Source: M3007 sp044350415 (lineage in GTDB: Bacteria > Bacteroidota > Bacteroidia > Chitinophagales > Saprospiraceae). From it: a DNA stretch of 9,222 nt. The stretch spans positions 1 through 9,222 of the forward strand of contig JBILHQ010000232.1 in the NCBI GenBank assembly GCA_044350415.1. Direction: 5' to 3'. How positions within the stretch are numbered: position 1 is the stretch's first letter; each line of letters begins with the position of its first letter. Below the pieces are notes generated by a model. The model was not told the DNA's origin. It saw nothing but the letters and a program-made list of their open reading frames with translations, and made no database searches. Both the position numbers and the translations under genes were made by a program. Positions 1 through 6,270 of this stretch are shown in pieces.

Positions 1-375
1 GACCGTATGGACAAGAGTAAACTGGAGGAAAAATGTAAACACATCAGTGCGCAGGAGAAAAAAGCCGCTGATGCGGAACGCGAAAGTATCAAATTAAAAC
101 AAGCTGAATTCATCAGCCAACATATCGGCGAAGAATTCGAAGGCCGGATTTCCGGCATGATCGAAAAAGGTATTTTTGTCGAACTTATGGATTCCCGCGC
201 AGAAGGCCTCCTAGACTTCAAATTCATGGATGACCAATATGTCCTAGAAGAAAGTAAACTCCGCGCTCACGGCCGTCGCTCCGGCCATACGTTTAGAATG
301 GGCGACAAGGTTAACGTGCGCATTGCCGGAGTGAATATTGAACGGCGGCAAATTGAAATGGAAATAGTGGATTAG
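1..375 (+). CDS. rnr: Ribonuclease R, C-terminal fragment (S1 domain), 5' end outside window
   Basis: This is the last 124 codons of an RNase II/RNB-family exoribonuclease. The frame is open from base 1 (Asp-Arg precede the first Met at base 7), so that Met is internal and the real start lies to the left. The first ~35 residues (LEEKCKHIS, then AERESIKLKQ) match the helix that links the RNB catalytic domain to the S1 domain in RNase R. From about residue 40 of the visible part, IGEEFEGRISGMIEKGIFVEL begins a typical S1 RNA-binding OB fold that runs to the end. RNase R is a cytoplasmic, processive 3'-5' exonuclease that degrades structured RNA. The protein stops right after the S1 domain, without the long basic tail of the E. 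coli enzyme, as I recall is usual in Bacteroidota. The catalytic aspartates lie outside the window. Family identity is quite certain; the choice of RNase R over another RNB-S1 protein is by resemblance. Confidence 0.88.
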   Translation, partial: DRMDKSKLEEKCKHISAQEKKAADAERESIKLKQAEFISQHIGEEFEGRISGMIEKGIFVELMDSRAEGLLDFKFMDDQYVLEESKLRAHGRRSGHTFRMGDKVNVRIAGVNIERRQIEMEIVD

Positions 376-384
376 TTGTTATGG

Positions 385-473
385 GGTTTCGAGGTTGCTG
401 GTCGATTGATAAGTAATTAACTGATGGATTGCTATCGGTAAATACTTATCAATCGAGCAGCAACCTAGAAACC
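385..473. repeat. Long imperfect inverted repeat (31-bp arms, 27-nt loop)
   Basis: The left arm (385-415, starting GGTTTCGAGGTTGCTGG) and right arm (443-473, ending AGCAACCTAGAAACC) are reverse complements at 29 of 31 positions. The mismatches are 391 against 467 and 401 against 457. The 27-nt spacer has little further pairing. In RNA this would be a very stable hairpin directly after the rnr stop codon, so it could protect or end the rnr transcript, although no T-run follows it. It could also be a REP-like or MITE-like mobile palindrome; I see no target-site duplication around it. Just right of it, AGAAACC is repeated once more (474-480), which hints at local repeat expansion. Confidence 0.85.
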
Positions 474-492
474 AGAAACCTCCAAAAAAGGA

Positions 493-519
493 GTCCCTCA
501 ACCCATTTCGGCGAGGGAC
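493..519. other. GTCCCTC / GAGGGAC hairpin, possible terminator read on the minus strand
   Basis: Arms 493-499 and 513-519 pair perfectly over 7 bp around a 13-nt loop. On the plus strand no T-run follows the stem, only CTAACCCAAAC. Read on the minus strand the stem is followed by TCC and then six T (bases 484-489), which is the layout of an intrinsic terminator. However, no minus-strand gene lies upstream of it, so the role is unclear. Confidence 0.45.
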
Positions 520-661
520 CCTAACCCAAACAAATAAACACAAAAACTACTTGATGCAATTTTAAAACTTTTTTTTCACTTAAGCGCCAAATTTTTCTTA
601 TTTCTTTGAAAAATTATCAGTGTAATAATTTTTTCTGAAAAAAGACGCGAAATAATATGGA

Positions 662-676
662 ATTTGCAAATATTTG
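662..676 (+). promoter_or_regulatory. Overlapping palindromes with AATATTTG, possible promoter/operator of the acylase operon
   Basis: ATTTGCAAAT (662-671) and CAAATATTTG (667-676) are each perfect 10-bp palindromes that share five bases. The segment AATATTTG (669-676) differs by one base from the Bacteroidota -7 consensus TAnnTTTG and would place a transcript start about 35 bases before the ATG at 719. I find no clear -33 TTG at the expected distance. A second weak candidate upstream is TTTG at 605-608 with TAATTTTT at 626-633. Either assignment is inference. Confidence 0.3.
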
Positions 677-718
677 TCCCGTTGAATTTCAGTCTACCAG
701 GTAATTCCTCTCCTTTTT

Positions 719-3178
719 ATGAAATTATTAAAACTTACGGCAGCTTTTGCGGCCACTTGCGGTGTTATTTGGCTGCTTTCGTCACCCATTGCTAAAGGTG
801 TGGTAACCATACCACCAATTGGCCCTTTACTTAATCCTTTTAGTGGATTCTGGCGAAATGCCGAGCCGCTTACAGGACCTAATATGCCCGATCAGGTAAA
901 ATTACCCGGACTCAAGGGAAAGGCAGAAGTGGTTTACGATGATCTATTTATTCCACATATCTTCGCAGAAAATGACGAAGACGCCGCCATGTTGCAAGGT
1001 TATATCACCGCACAAAACCGCCTGTTTCAAATGGACCTGACTGTCCGGAAAATTTCTGGCCGGCTTTCTGAGGTGATCGGGGAAAGAACCCTGAGTACAG
1101 ATATCATGTCGCGCAGAAAAGGGCTCGGCTATTCCGCAGAACGGGATTTGGAAGCCGCCAAAAAATCGCCGGAAGACCTGCAATTAATGGAAGCCTATAC
1201 TGCCGGCGTAAATGCATGGATTAATCAGCTGAAACCTGCAGATTATCCTATTGAGTTTAAACTATTAGGTTATCAACCAGAGCCCTGGACTTTGCTCAAC
1301 TGCGCAATGGTTGTGGAAGGTATGGCTGATATGCTGGCCAATTACGATAATGACATGGAAGCCACTAATGCCCTCCAATTATTGGGTAAAGACACTTACG
1401 AGTCATTGTATCCCACATGGAATCCGAAGCAACAACCTGTAATTCCAGCCGGAAATTATCCACTAAAACCCACCGCCTTACCACAAAAAACCAGCCCAAA
1501 AGCCGGGAATCCTATTGGATTTGCCCCCGGAGGCGAAACGCCCGATGAATTGATTATTGACCCAGCCATTAAAGGCAGTAACAACTGGGCGGTTGCCGGA
1601 AGCCGCACCGCATCCGGTCACCCGTTGCTGTCAAATGATCCTCACTTGAGTTTGTCATTGCCGTCTATTTGGTACCAGATTCAAATTCATACCCCCTCTG
1701 CCAATCGATACGGCGTAACTCTTCCCGGAGCACCCGGCATAATTATTGGGTTTAATGAGCATATCGCCTGGGGCATTACCAATGTGGGTGCAGATGTAAG
1801 CGACTGGTATAAAATCAAGTGGAGCGATGCCTCCCGCACTAATTACCTGCTGGATGGAAAAAATACGCCAGCCCAAATGCGCATTGAGACAATTCAGGTT
1901 AAAGGCAGGCCAGAGGCCATCAGCGATACTGTTCGGTACACGGTTTGGGGGCCGGTCGTTTATGACGATCCCAAGGAACCACTTTACGATTGTGCTTTCC
2001 GTTGGTTAACCCATGATATTGGCAAATCAAGCCCTGCAAGCCAATTTGCACACCTGGACCGCGCAACCAATTTTGATGAATACACTGCTGCACTTACCAA
2101 CTTTGATTGCCCACCACAGAATTTCGTTTTTGCAGACAATAAAGGTGATATCGCGTTGCGGGTTCAAGGAAATTTTCCGATACGGCAGGGCGATGAAGGC
2201 AGGTTTATCCAGGATGGCACCCAAAGCGCCAACGCATGGCATGAATTTGTACCACAAGATGAAATTCCTAAGATGCACAATCCTTCTCGTGGATTTGTTG
2301 CCTCATCGAATCAGAACTCTACCGACCCGTCGTATCCATACTACGCCAAATACGGCGATTGGGAACAGTACCGCAGTCGGCGCGCTGTGCATTGGCTCGA
2401 AAAAATGGAGCATGCGACCGTTGATAGTATGAAAGCCATGCAAAACAGTAATTTCAGTTTCCGCGCTCAGGATGCCCAACGTGCCATGTTAAAATTGATC
2501 AACAAGAATGAACTGGATGCTGCTCAACAGCTGCTGCTCAACGATATAGCGCAGTGGAACTGCTGTTATGATAAAGACTTAACAGCACCAATGTTGTTTG
2601 AAATGTGGTTTGATTCCACTTACTACCAAACTTTTGATGAGATCATCGCGATCAGGGACCAAAAAATAAAGATTCAATTGCCGCACAGCTGGCGGCTCAT
2701 TTATTTTTTAGAACGGGATACCAATAATATTATTTTCGACTTGAAAAGCTCCCCAGAAAAAGAGACTGCCCGACAAATAGTAACCCTTGCATTTAAAAAA
2801 ATGACGGGCCAGGCCGCTAAAGAGGCTGCCGCGGGTAACCTGATCTGGGGACATGCGCATTCGCTGTCTATTAATCATCTCGCTAAAATCGCTCCTTTCA
2901 GCCGAACCAATATCCCCATTGGTGGACACCGGTCGGCCCTAAATGCAATACTGAGAGATTATGGTCCGTCCTGGCGAATGATCGTTGATCTTGGCGATCA
3001 GGTCAAAGGAGTAGGTGTTTATCCTGGCGGGCAATCCGGCAATCCGGGCAGCCGTTTTTACGACAACATGATCGACAAGTGGGTCAACGGCGAGTATTAT
3101 GATTTGTTGTTCCTTAAAAGTCCAGCCGAAGCACCCGCAGATAAAGTGATGAAAAAACAAACCTTTTCTGCTCAATAA
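719..3178 (+). CDS. Penicillin acylase family protein (S45 Ntn-hydrolase), membrane-anchored or exported
   Basis: The 819-aa product is a full-length penicillin G acylase / cephalosporin acylase / AHL acylase relative, made as a precursor that cuts itself into alpha and beta chains. Residues 5-25 form a hydrophobic signal or anchor segment. The alpha chain covers about 45-240, including the IFAENDEDAAMLQGYITAQNRLFQMD region, followed by a Pro/Gly-rich spacer (about 240-286). The new N-terminus of the beta chain would be Ser287 in KG-SNNW, the nucleophile. His309 (NDPHL) falls at beta position 23 and Val356 near beta 70, as in cephalosporin and AHL acylases, whereas penicillin G acylase has Gln23. 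Asn468 (PPQNFVFAD) fits the oxyanion Asn. The C-terminal VYPGGQSGNPGSRFYD block is typical. The family hydrolyses amide bonds of acylated amines in the periplasm; the substrate here cannot be read. The start at 719 gives a good signal segment but has no Shine-Dalgarno sequence. The next gene follows after 21 bases. Confidence 0.93.
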   Translation: MKLLKLTAAFAATCGVIWLLSSPIAKGVVTIPPIGPLLNPFSGFWRNAEPLTGPNMPDQVKLPGLKGKAEVVYDDLFIPHIFAENDEDAAMLQGYITAQNRLFQMDLTVRKISGRLSEVIGERTLSTDIMSRRKGLGYSAERDLEAAKKSPEDLQLMEAYTAGVNAWINQLKPADYPIEFKLLGYQPEPWTLLNCAMVVEGMADMLANYDNDMEATNALQLLGKDTYESLYPTWNPKQQPVIPAGNYPLKPTALPQKTSPKAGNPIGFAPGGETPDELIIDPAIKGSNNWAVAGSRTASGHPLLSNDPHLSLSLPSIWYQIQIHTPSANRYGVTLPGAPGIIIGFNEHIAWGITNVGADVSDWYKIKWSDASRTNYLLDGKNTPAQMRIETIQVKGRPEAISDTVRYTVWGPVVYDDPKEPLYDCAFRWLTHDIGKSSPASQFAHLDRATNFDEYTAALTNFDCPPQNFVFADNKGDIALRVQGNFPIRQGDEGRFIQDGTQSANAWHEFVPQDEIPKMHNPSRGFVASSNQNSTDPSYPYYAKYGDWEQYRSRRAVHWLEKMEHATVDSMKAMQNSNFSFRAQDAQRAMLKLINKNELDAAQQLLLNDIAQWNCCYDKDLTAPMLFEMWFDSTYYQTFDEIIAIRDQKIKIQLPHSWRLIYFLERDTNNIIFDLKSSPEKETARQIVTLAFKKMTGQAAKEAAAGNLIWGHAHSLSINHLAKIAPFSRTNIPIGGHRSALNAILRDYGPSWRMIVDLGDQVKGVGVYPGGQSGNPGSRFYDNMIDKWVNGEYYDLLFLKSPAEAPADKVMKKQTFSAQ

Positions 3179-3199
3179 TTACCCATAAAAATAGACATC

Positions 3200-3550
3200 A
3201 TGTTCAATAAATTACTTTCAGTCCCGGCTATTATTATTGCAGGTGGTGCTTTAGCGTTCCTGGGCCTTCCCTGGTGGATGGTTGCTGTGGCTGGCATCGC
3301 AGCAGGACTTATATTCCCCAGTCCTTCCGAACAAGCATTTGCGATTGGATTTGCAGCGGGTTTTATCCTTTGGTGGGGTGCCTCTTTTTTCTTCAATGAC
3401 GCGAATGGCGGGTTATTGGCAGGAAAAATGGGCGACCTGTTTTCTGGACTCAAAAGTGTCCATTTACTGCTAATTACAGGTATAATTGGTGGGTTATTGG
3501 CCGGATTGGGCAACCTGACCGGGTCGCTTGCCCGAAATTTCAGGCAATAA
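3200..3550 (+). CDS. Small polytopic membrane protein, function unknown
   Basis: I do not recognise a family for this 116-aa protein. It is very hydrophobic and Gly/Ala-rich, with about four likely membrane segments: roughly 8-23, 25-40, 47-65 and 86-107. Short loops contain PSPSEQ (41-46) and a more polar stretch FNDANGGLLAGKMGDLFSGL (65-84). The C-terminus is basic (SLARNFRQ). It starts 21 bases after the acylase stop codon on the same strand with no terminator between them, so co-transcription is likely. Glycine-rich helices such as AGIAAG and GIIGGLLAGLG suggest tight helix packing. The opposite strand is also open over this stretch, but that reading is low-complexity and Pro/Asn-rich, so the plus-strand membrane protein is preferred. 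The location is probably the inner membrane; no function should be assigned. Confidence 0.72.
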   Translation: MFNKLLSVPAIIIAGGALAFLGLPWWMVAVAGIAAGLIFPSPSEQAFAIGFAAGFILWWGASFFFNDANGGLLAGKMGDLFSGLKSVHLLLITGIIGGLLAGLGNLTGSLARNFRQ

Positions 3551-3659
3551 TTACTGCCCTGTACTGGGTTCAATGGAGCCAATACGTCTTTTACTAAGCA
3601 TTTTGAAAGACTCGTCTAAAAAAATGAATTGAAAAAGAAATATAATTCATTAAATATCA

Positions 3660-3689
3660 GGAAACCCCATTACATTTGCAACGGTTTCC
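3660..3689 (+). promoter_or_regulatory. TACATTTG -7 element inside a GGAAACC/GGTTTCC inverted repeat
   Basis: TACATTTG at 3671-3678 matches the Bacteroidota -7 consensus TAnnTTTG exactly. It is flanked by perfect 7-bp inverted arms, GGAAACC (3660-3666) and GGTTTCC (3683-3689), a layout that would suit an operator overlapping a promoter. The -33 region has no TTG at the usual distance, so promoter activity is uncertain. Nothing but the hairpins and terminator lies downstream on this strand. Confidence 0.35.
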
Positions 3690-3751
3690 CAACCATATTT
3701 TAAAGTATGGACAAGGCCGACAGTCACAGAAACTGTCGGCCTTCGTTTTTT
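3684..3751 (+). ncRNA. Candidate small RNA of about 70 nt ending in an intrinsic terminator
   Basis: If TACATTTG (3671-3678) is a working promoter, the transcript would start near 3684 and end in the T-run at 3746-3751. It would hold a 7-bp hairpin with a UUAA loop (3693-3699 with 3704-3710, one G-U pair), then the terminator stem. No plausible reading frame lies inside it. The simpler alternative is that these are only the 3' trailer and terminator of the upstream operon, whose last stop codon is about 160 bases away; that distance is long for a trailer and favours an independent transcript slightly. Confidence 0.3.
3713..3751 (+). terminator. Rho-independent terminator
   Basis: A perfect 12-bp stem, AAGGCCGACAGT (3713-3724) with ACTGTCGGCCTT (3732-3743), closes a 7-nt loop and is followed by CG and six T (3746-3751). 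It ends transcription on the plus strand, either from the acylase/membrane-protein operon or from the candidate small RNA. Confidence 0.9.
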
Positions 3752-3881
3752 AATATTATCCTGACACCTATTCAGACCAGCGTCGAGAGAGGATTGAGAT
3801 TTTTTATACGAGGAGCGCCCGAGCCTATCAGGATCTCTTATCTTAATGTGATGCCGAAAGACCATCAGTTGAATATCCCCC

Positions 3882-4868
3882 CTAATCACCATACCAAAAA
3901 TACTCGCAAACTTTGTGCAGCATTTCACCTTTTTCAGCTTTAGAACTTAAGAAAAGAGAAGTGCGGCAACCCATTTCTATTGGGCAGTCGTGTATAACGG
4001 CATCAGGGAAACGGTCGTGGTCCAGATCGCCATACCACAACAGCTGGAGCGAAGGATTCATGTCGGGTTCATACCTAAACCAATGCGTAAGGTCCTGAAC
4101 ACGACCATTATCGGGAAGCATTTCTAATACCTGAAGCTGATATCCCGAAATTTGCACATAATTATCTTTTAAAATTGCACATCCTGTAGCCGTCAGAAAA
4201 AGCGTCTCCCCATAAACAGTATCGCCAGGCATTTGGCCAGAGGAAATAGGTACCATAGATCCTGGATTCAATCCACCTTCAAAAAACCAGCCCGGAGAAT
4301 CCATGATACCAAGCGGCCCGGCATAACCAGTTGGAAAAGAATAAATGGTACCTATAATAAATTTAGAAGTATCTTTTTCATTAGTTTTCAAGAGATTTAC
4401 TTCTTCCTCATACATTTCATTAAATTCTTTCTTCGTTGTCACTTCAATTTTTCTAACTTCATCAGAAAAAGAATCTCGTTTGTATACACCATACCATTCC
4501 AGCGGCGGCAGGTCGCCTTCCACTACCTGGTCCTCGTAGAAAAGTCCGTATGTGCCACTCAGGAAAGCGCCAAACGCATACCCTTTTTTACCGCTGGGCG
4601 CAACGACCTCATACCAGGGCGCATAAGCCCCATTAATTTCCACTACTTCGCCATTTTTATAGACCGATTGCACTTTCAGTACCGTCCCCCTGGGCAATGA
4701 TTCAACGACATTGGCAGCAGTAATGTCCGGTTTTGAACGCAATTTAAGCGTAGAGGCTGTGACAACCATTTCAGCAGGAAAAAAATCTGACTGCGCAAAA
4801 ATGGCAAAGGATGGAAAGCCGGCAAGCCCGGCTACCAATGAAAAAACAAATATTACGTGGCGAAACAT
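3882..4868 (-). CDS. Secreted SH3b-domain protein, function unknown
   Basis: The start chosen is the ATG at 4868, which gives 328 aa. It lies one base after the stop of the upstream gene and begins directly with a signal peptide (about 1-26, ending SFAIFA before QS). A start at 4889 would add seven residues in front and overlap that gene by 20 bases. Residues ~34-105 form a bacterial SH3 domain: TLKLRSKPD, a central PRGTVLKV strand, then PWYEVVAPSGKKGYAFGAFL. Such domains often bind peptidoglycan or peptides in the periplasm. The middle (~115-260) is not recognised. Near the C-terminus, DLDHDRFPD (281-289) resembles the Ca-binding loop of dockerin/FG-GAP-type repeats, followed by a CPIEMGC pair and a last Cys that could form disulfides. 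It is the third gene of the sigma / barrel protein / SH3b unit, so it may be a partner or output of that system (inference). Confidence 0.82.
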   Translation of the reverse strand: MFRHVIFVFSLVAGLAGFPSFAIFAQSDFFPAEMVVTASTLKLRSKPDITAANVVESLPRGTVLKVQSVYKNGEVVEINGAYAPWYEVVAPSGKKGYAFGAFLSGTYGLFYEDQVVEGDLPPLEWYGVYKRDSFSDEVRKIEVTTKKEFNEMYEEEVNLLKTNEKDTSKFIIGTIYSFPTGYAGPLGIMDSPGWFFEGGLNPGSMVPISSGQMPGDTVYGETLFLTATGCAILKDNYVQISGYQLQVLEMLPDNGRVQDLTHWFRYEPDMNPSLQLLWYGDLDHDRFPDAVIHDCPIEMGCRTSLFLSSKAEKGEMLHKVCEYFWYGD

Positions 4869-4869
4869 A

Positions 4870-6246
4870 TCAGAATTTAAAGGTGGCATTCAATTGCAAA
4901 GAACGGGGACGGATTGATTGTCCCGTGCGCTGGGCTGCTTCAGGATAACTATCATGACAGGTTGAACACCCGTCAAACAAAGTTGACGCATCAGAGAGTA
5001 GTGGTTTTCCCCTCCAGGCAGCGCGATAAAACAATCCTAATTCAAGCCGCTTCAATGGCTTAAAACTTAACCCGGCCTGCCAATTTTTCTCCCAGGCAGG
5101 CAGTTGGCCGGTAATGGCGTTATTCAGGTTTCCGGCAGCGTCTGCATCAGGAGTGGTAATGACCTGTAGATCATACGTAAAGAGTCCCTTATCAGCACTC
5201 TCCACCCACACATGTCGCAGTACACTCATACCAGCATACAGCCGCCAGCGGGAGTGCAACTGCCAGAAAAGCGTCACTGGCAATTCAATTTGATGTGATT
5301 TCATCACCGGGATCAACACACTATTTTTAGCAGAAAGATATATCCAGGAACTTGGAAAACCTTTGGGCTGAATATCATAATTCGCTGTTGCCCGCACATA
5401 CTTGTCGTAGGCAATAGGAATAACCGGCCGACTTTCGCCGGAAAAAACTTGATACCGGTATAAAAGACCTGCTTGAAGGCCAAATTTCCTGTGAGGGAGT
5501 AATAAGTCAAGTGTTAACCCTCCAACAAATCCCGGCACTTGTTTCACCTGGAAGGCGTTAGCTCCGGCTATCAGTCCCAATGAAATTTTAGAAGATGGAT
5601 TCTTTTTAGCCCGTTTCTGTACTTTCTGACTTGATGGCAACTCCTCAAGTTCAGGCAAAACTTGAATATTTGTCAAAAAAGTGACTGGATACGGTATTTC
5701 CAAAAGACTGAATTCTTCATTCCTTGGACGTGTATTACTGATTTCCCGATTTTCTGAAAGCAATACAGAAGTATTAAAAGCATCAGTATCGAATGTATGA
5801 CTGGCCGAAATGTTATTTTGGGATGAAATCACTTCGGCTACAGAGACCGACTTTTGTTCCTCTTTGAATAAACAGCCTGTCGATATTTTTTTTCCAGCAC
5901 CGGACACCTTGTCAGTCTGGCTATTATCGTCCGGAGTTGGTGCTGTTTTATTTAGAGCAACAGCATTATTTTTACCTGTATTACTGTCAAAAGAAGTAAC
6001 TTTGTCTGATGAATTGCCAGCAGCTGCTGATCCACCAGATTCAGGCAATGGGATATTGGATACCGGCAGCTGCCCGGTATGCAGATGTTCATAAATAAAA
6101 AATAGTCCGGTCAACACAGCAACTGCAGCCCACCAAAAGAATGGCCGGCGCTTGCGGGGCTGAGGCATTTCCTTATCCAGCAGGGAAGACATGTGCTCCC
6201 AGCCTTTATCCGTTAATTGATGATTATTCAAAAATACGCTGTTCAC
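4870..6246 (-). CDS. Envelope-spanning protein: anti-sigma-like N-terminus, one TM helix, C-terminal beta-barrel-like domain
   Basis: The 458-aa product begins with a short cytoplasmic segment (1-34) carrying W16, HMSSLLD and a basic RKRR, then one membrane helix (about 35-51). A long polar linker rich in Ser, Asn, Thr and Pro spans ~55-215. Residues ~219-458 show alternating hydrophobic strands and turns (ISLGLIAGANAF, FGLQAGLLYRYQVF, RLELGLFYRAAW) and end in LQLNATFKF; a C-terminal Phe is the usual outer-membrane barrel signal. Bacteroidota often place such proteins after an ECF sigma gene. The likely role is control of that sigma by envelope signals (inference). No ATG lies between the sigma stop and W16, so the start must be GTG (6246) or TTG (6234); ATG at 6192 would drop the conserved-looking N-terminus. 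CSTCH at 427-431 is a c-heme-type CxxCH motif. It could instead be an inner-membrane-anchored soluble beta domain. Confidence 0.8.
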   Translation of the reverse strand: MNSVFLNNHQLTDKGWEHMSSLLDKEMPQPRKRRPFFWWAAVAVLTGLFFIYEHLHTGQLPVSNIPLPESGGSAAAGNSSDKVTSFDSNTGKNNAVALNKTAPTPDDNSQTDKVSGAGKKISTGCLFKEEQKSVSVAEVISSQNNISASHTFDTDAFNTSVLLSENREISNTRPRNEEFSLLEIPYPVTFLTNIQVLPELEELPSSQKVQKRAKKNPSSKISLGLIAGANAFQVKQVPGFVGGLTLDLLLPHRKFGLQAGLLYRYQVFSGESRPVIPIAYDKYVRATANYDIQPKGFPSSWIYLSAKNSVLIPVMKSHQIELPVTLFWQLHSRWRLYAGMSVLRHVWVESADKGLFTYDLQVITTPDADAAGNLNNAITGQLPAWEKNWQAGLSFKPLKRLELGLFYRAAWRGKPLLSDASTLFDGCSTCHDSYPEAAQRTGQSIRPRSLQLNATFKF

Positions 6247-6270
6247 TTTTCTTACACTGTTTAACCGGGT

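Larger units (their letters stand above)
376..718. other. 343-base non-coding region between rnr and the acylase gene
   Basis: I see no credible gene here. It holds, in order, a long imperfect inverted repeat (385-473), a GC-rich 7-bp hairpin (493-519), an AT-rich tract with a run of T around 569-576, and two overlapping 10-bp palindromes (662-676) just upstream of the acylase start. The AT-rich second half is the probable promoter region of the acylase operon. Confidence 0.7.
3551..3881. other. 331-base convergent intergenic region
   Basis: It lies between the 3' end of the acylase/membrane-protein operon (plus strand) and the 3' end of the SH3b gene (minus strand). The left third (3551-3655) shows nothing recognisable beyond AT-richness. 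The middle (3660-3751) holds the promoter-like element, small hairpin and terminator listed separately. The right third (3752-3881) shows no gene or structure I can support. I see no separate T-tailed terminator for the minus-strand operon; the stem at 3713-3743 could serve it, but it is not followed by a good T-run in that direction. Confidence 0.6.

Noticed and set aside
2013..2432. 139-aa plus-strand reading frame inside the acylase gene
   Set aside because: It overlaps the conserved acylase beta chain, including the PPQNFVFAD motif, and has no recognisable composition or domain; it is a frame shadow.
3172..3582. 136-aa minus-strand reading frame opposite the small membrane protein
   Set aside because: Its translation is low-complexity (Pro/Asn/Ala-rich) and looks like the antisense of a Gly/Ala-rich membrane protein; the plus-strand frame has clear membrane segments and operon spacing.
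3707..3943. 78-aa plus-strand frame starting in the hairpin/terminator region
   Set aside because: It runs through a strong intrinsic terminator and into the 3' end of the SH3b gene in antisense; it has no protein-like features.
4233..4700. 155-aa plus-strand frame opposite the SH3b gene
   Set aside because: It is antisense to a clear SH3b protein with a signal peptide, and its own translation shows no domain.
4869..4889. Longer start of the SH3b protein at 4889
   Set aside because: It would put polar MPPLNSD in front of a good signal peptide and overlap the upstream gene by 20 bases; the ATG at 4868, one base after the stop, is the more natural start.
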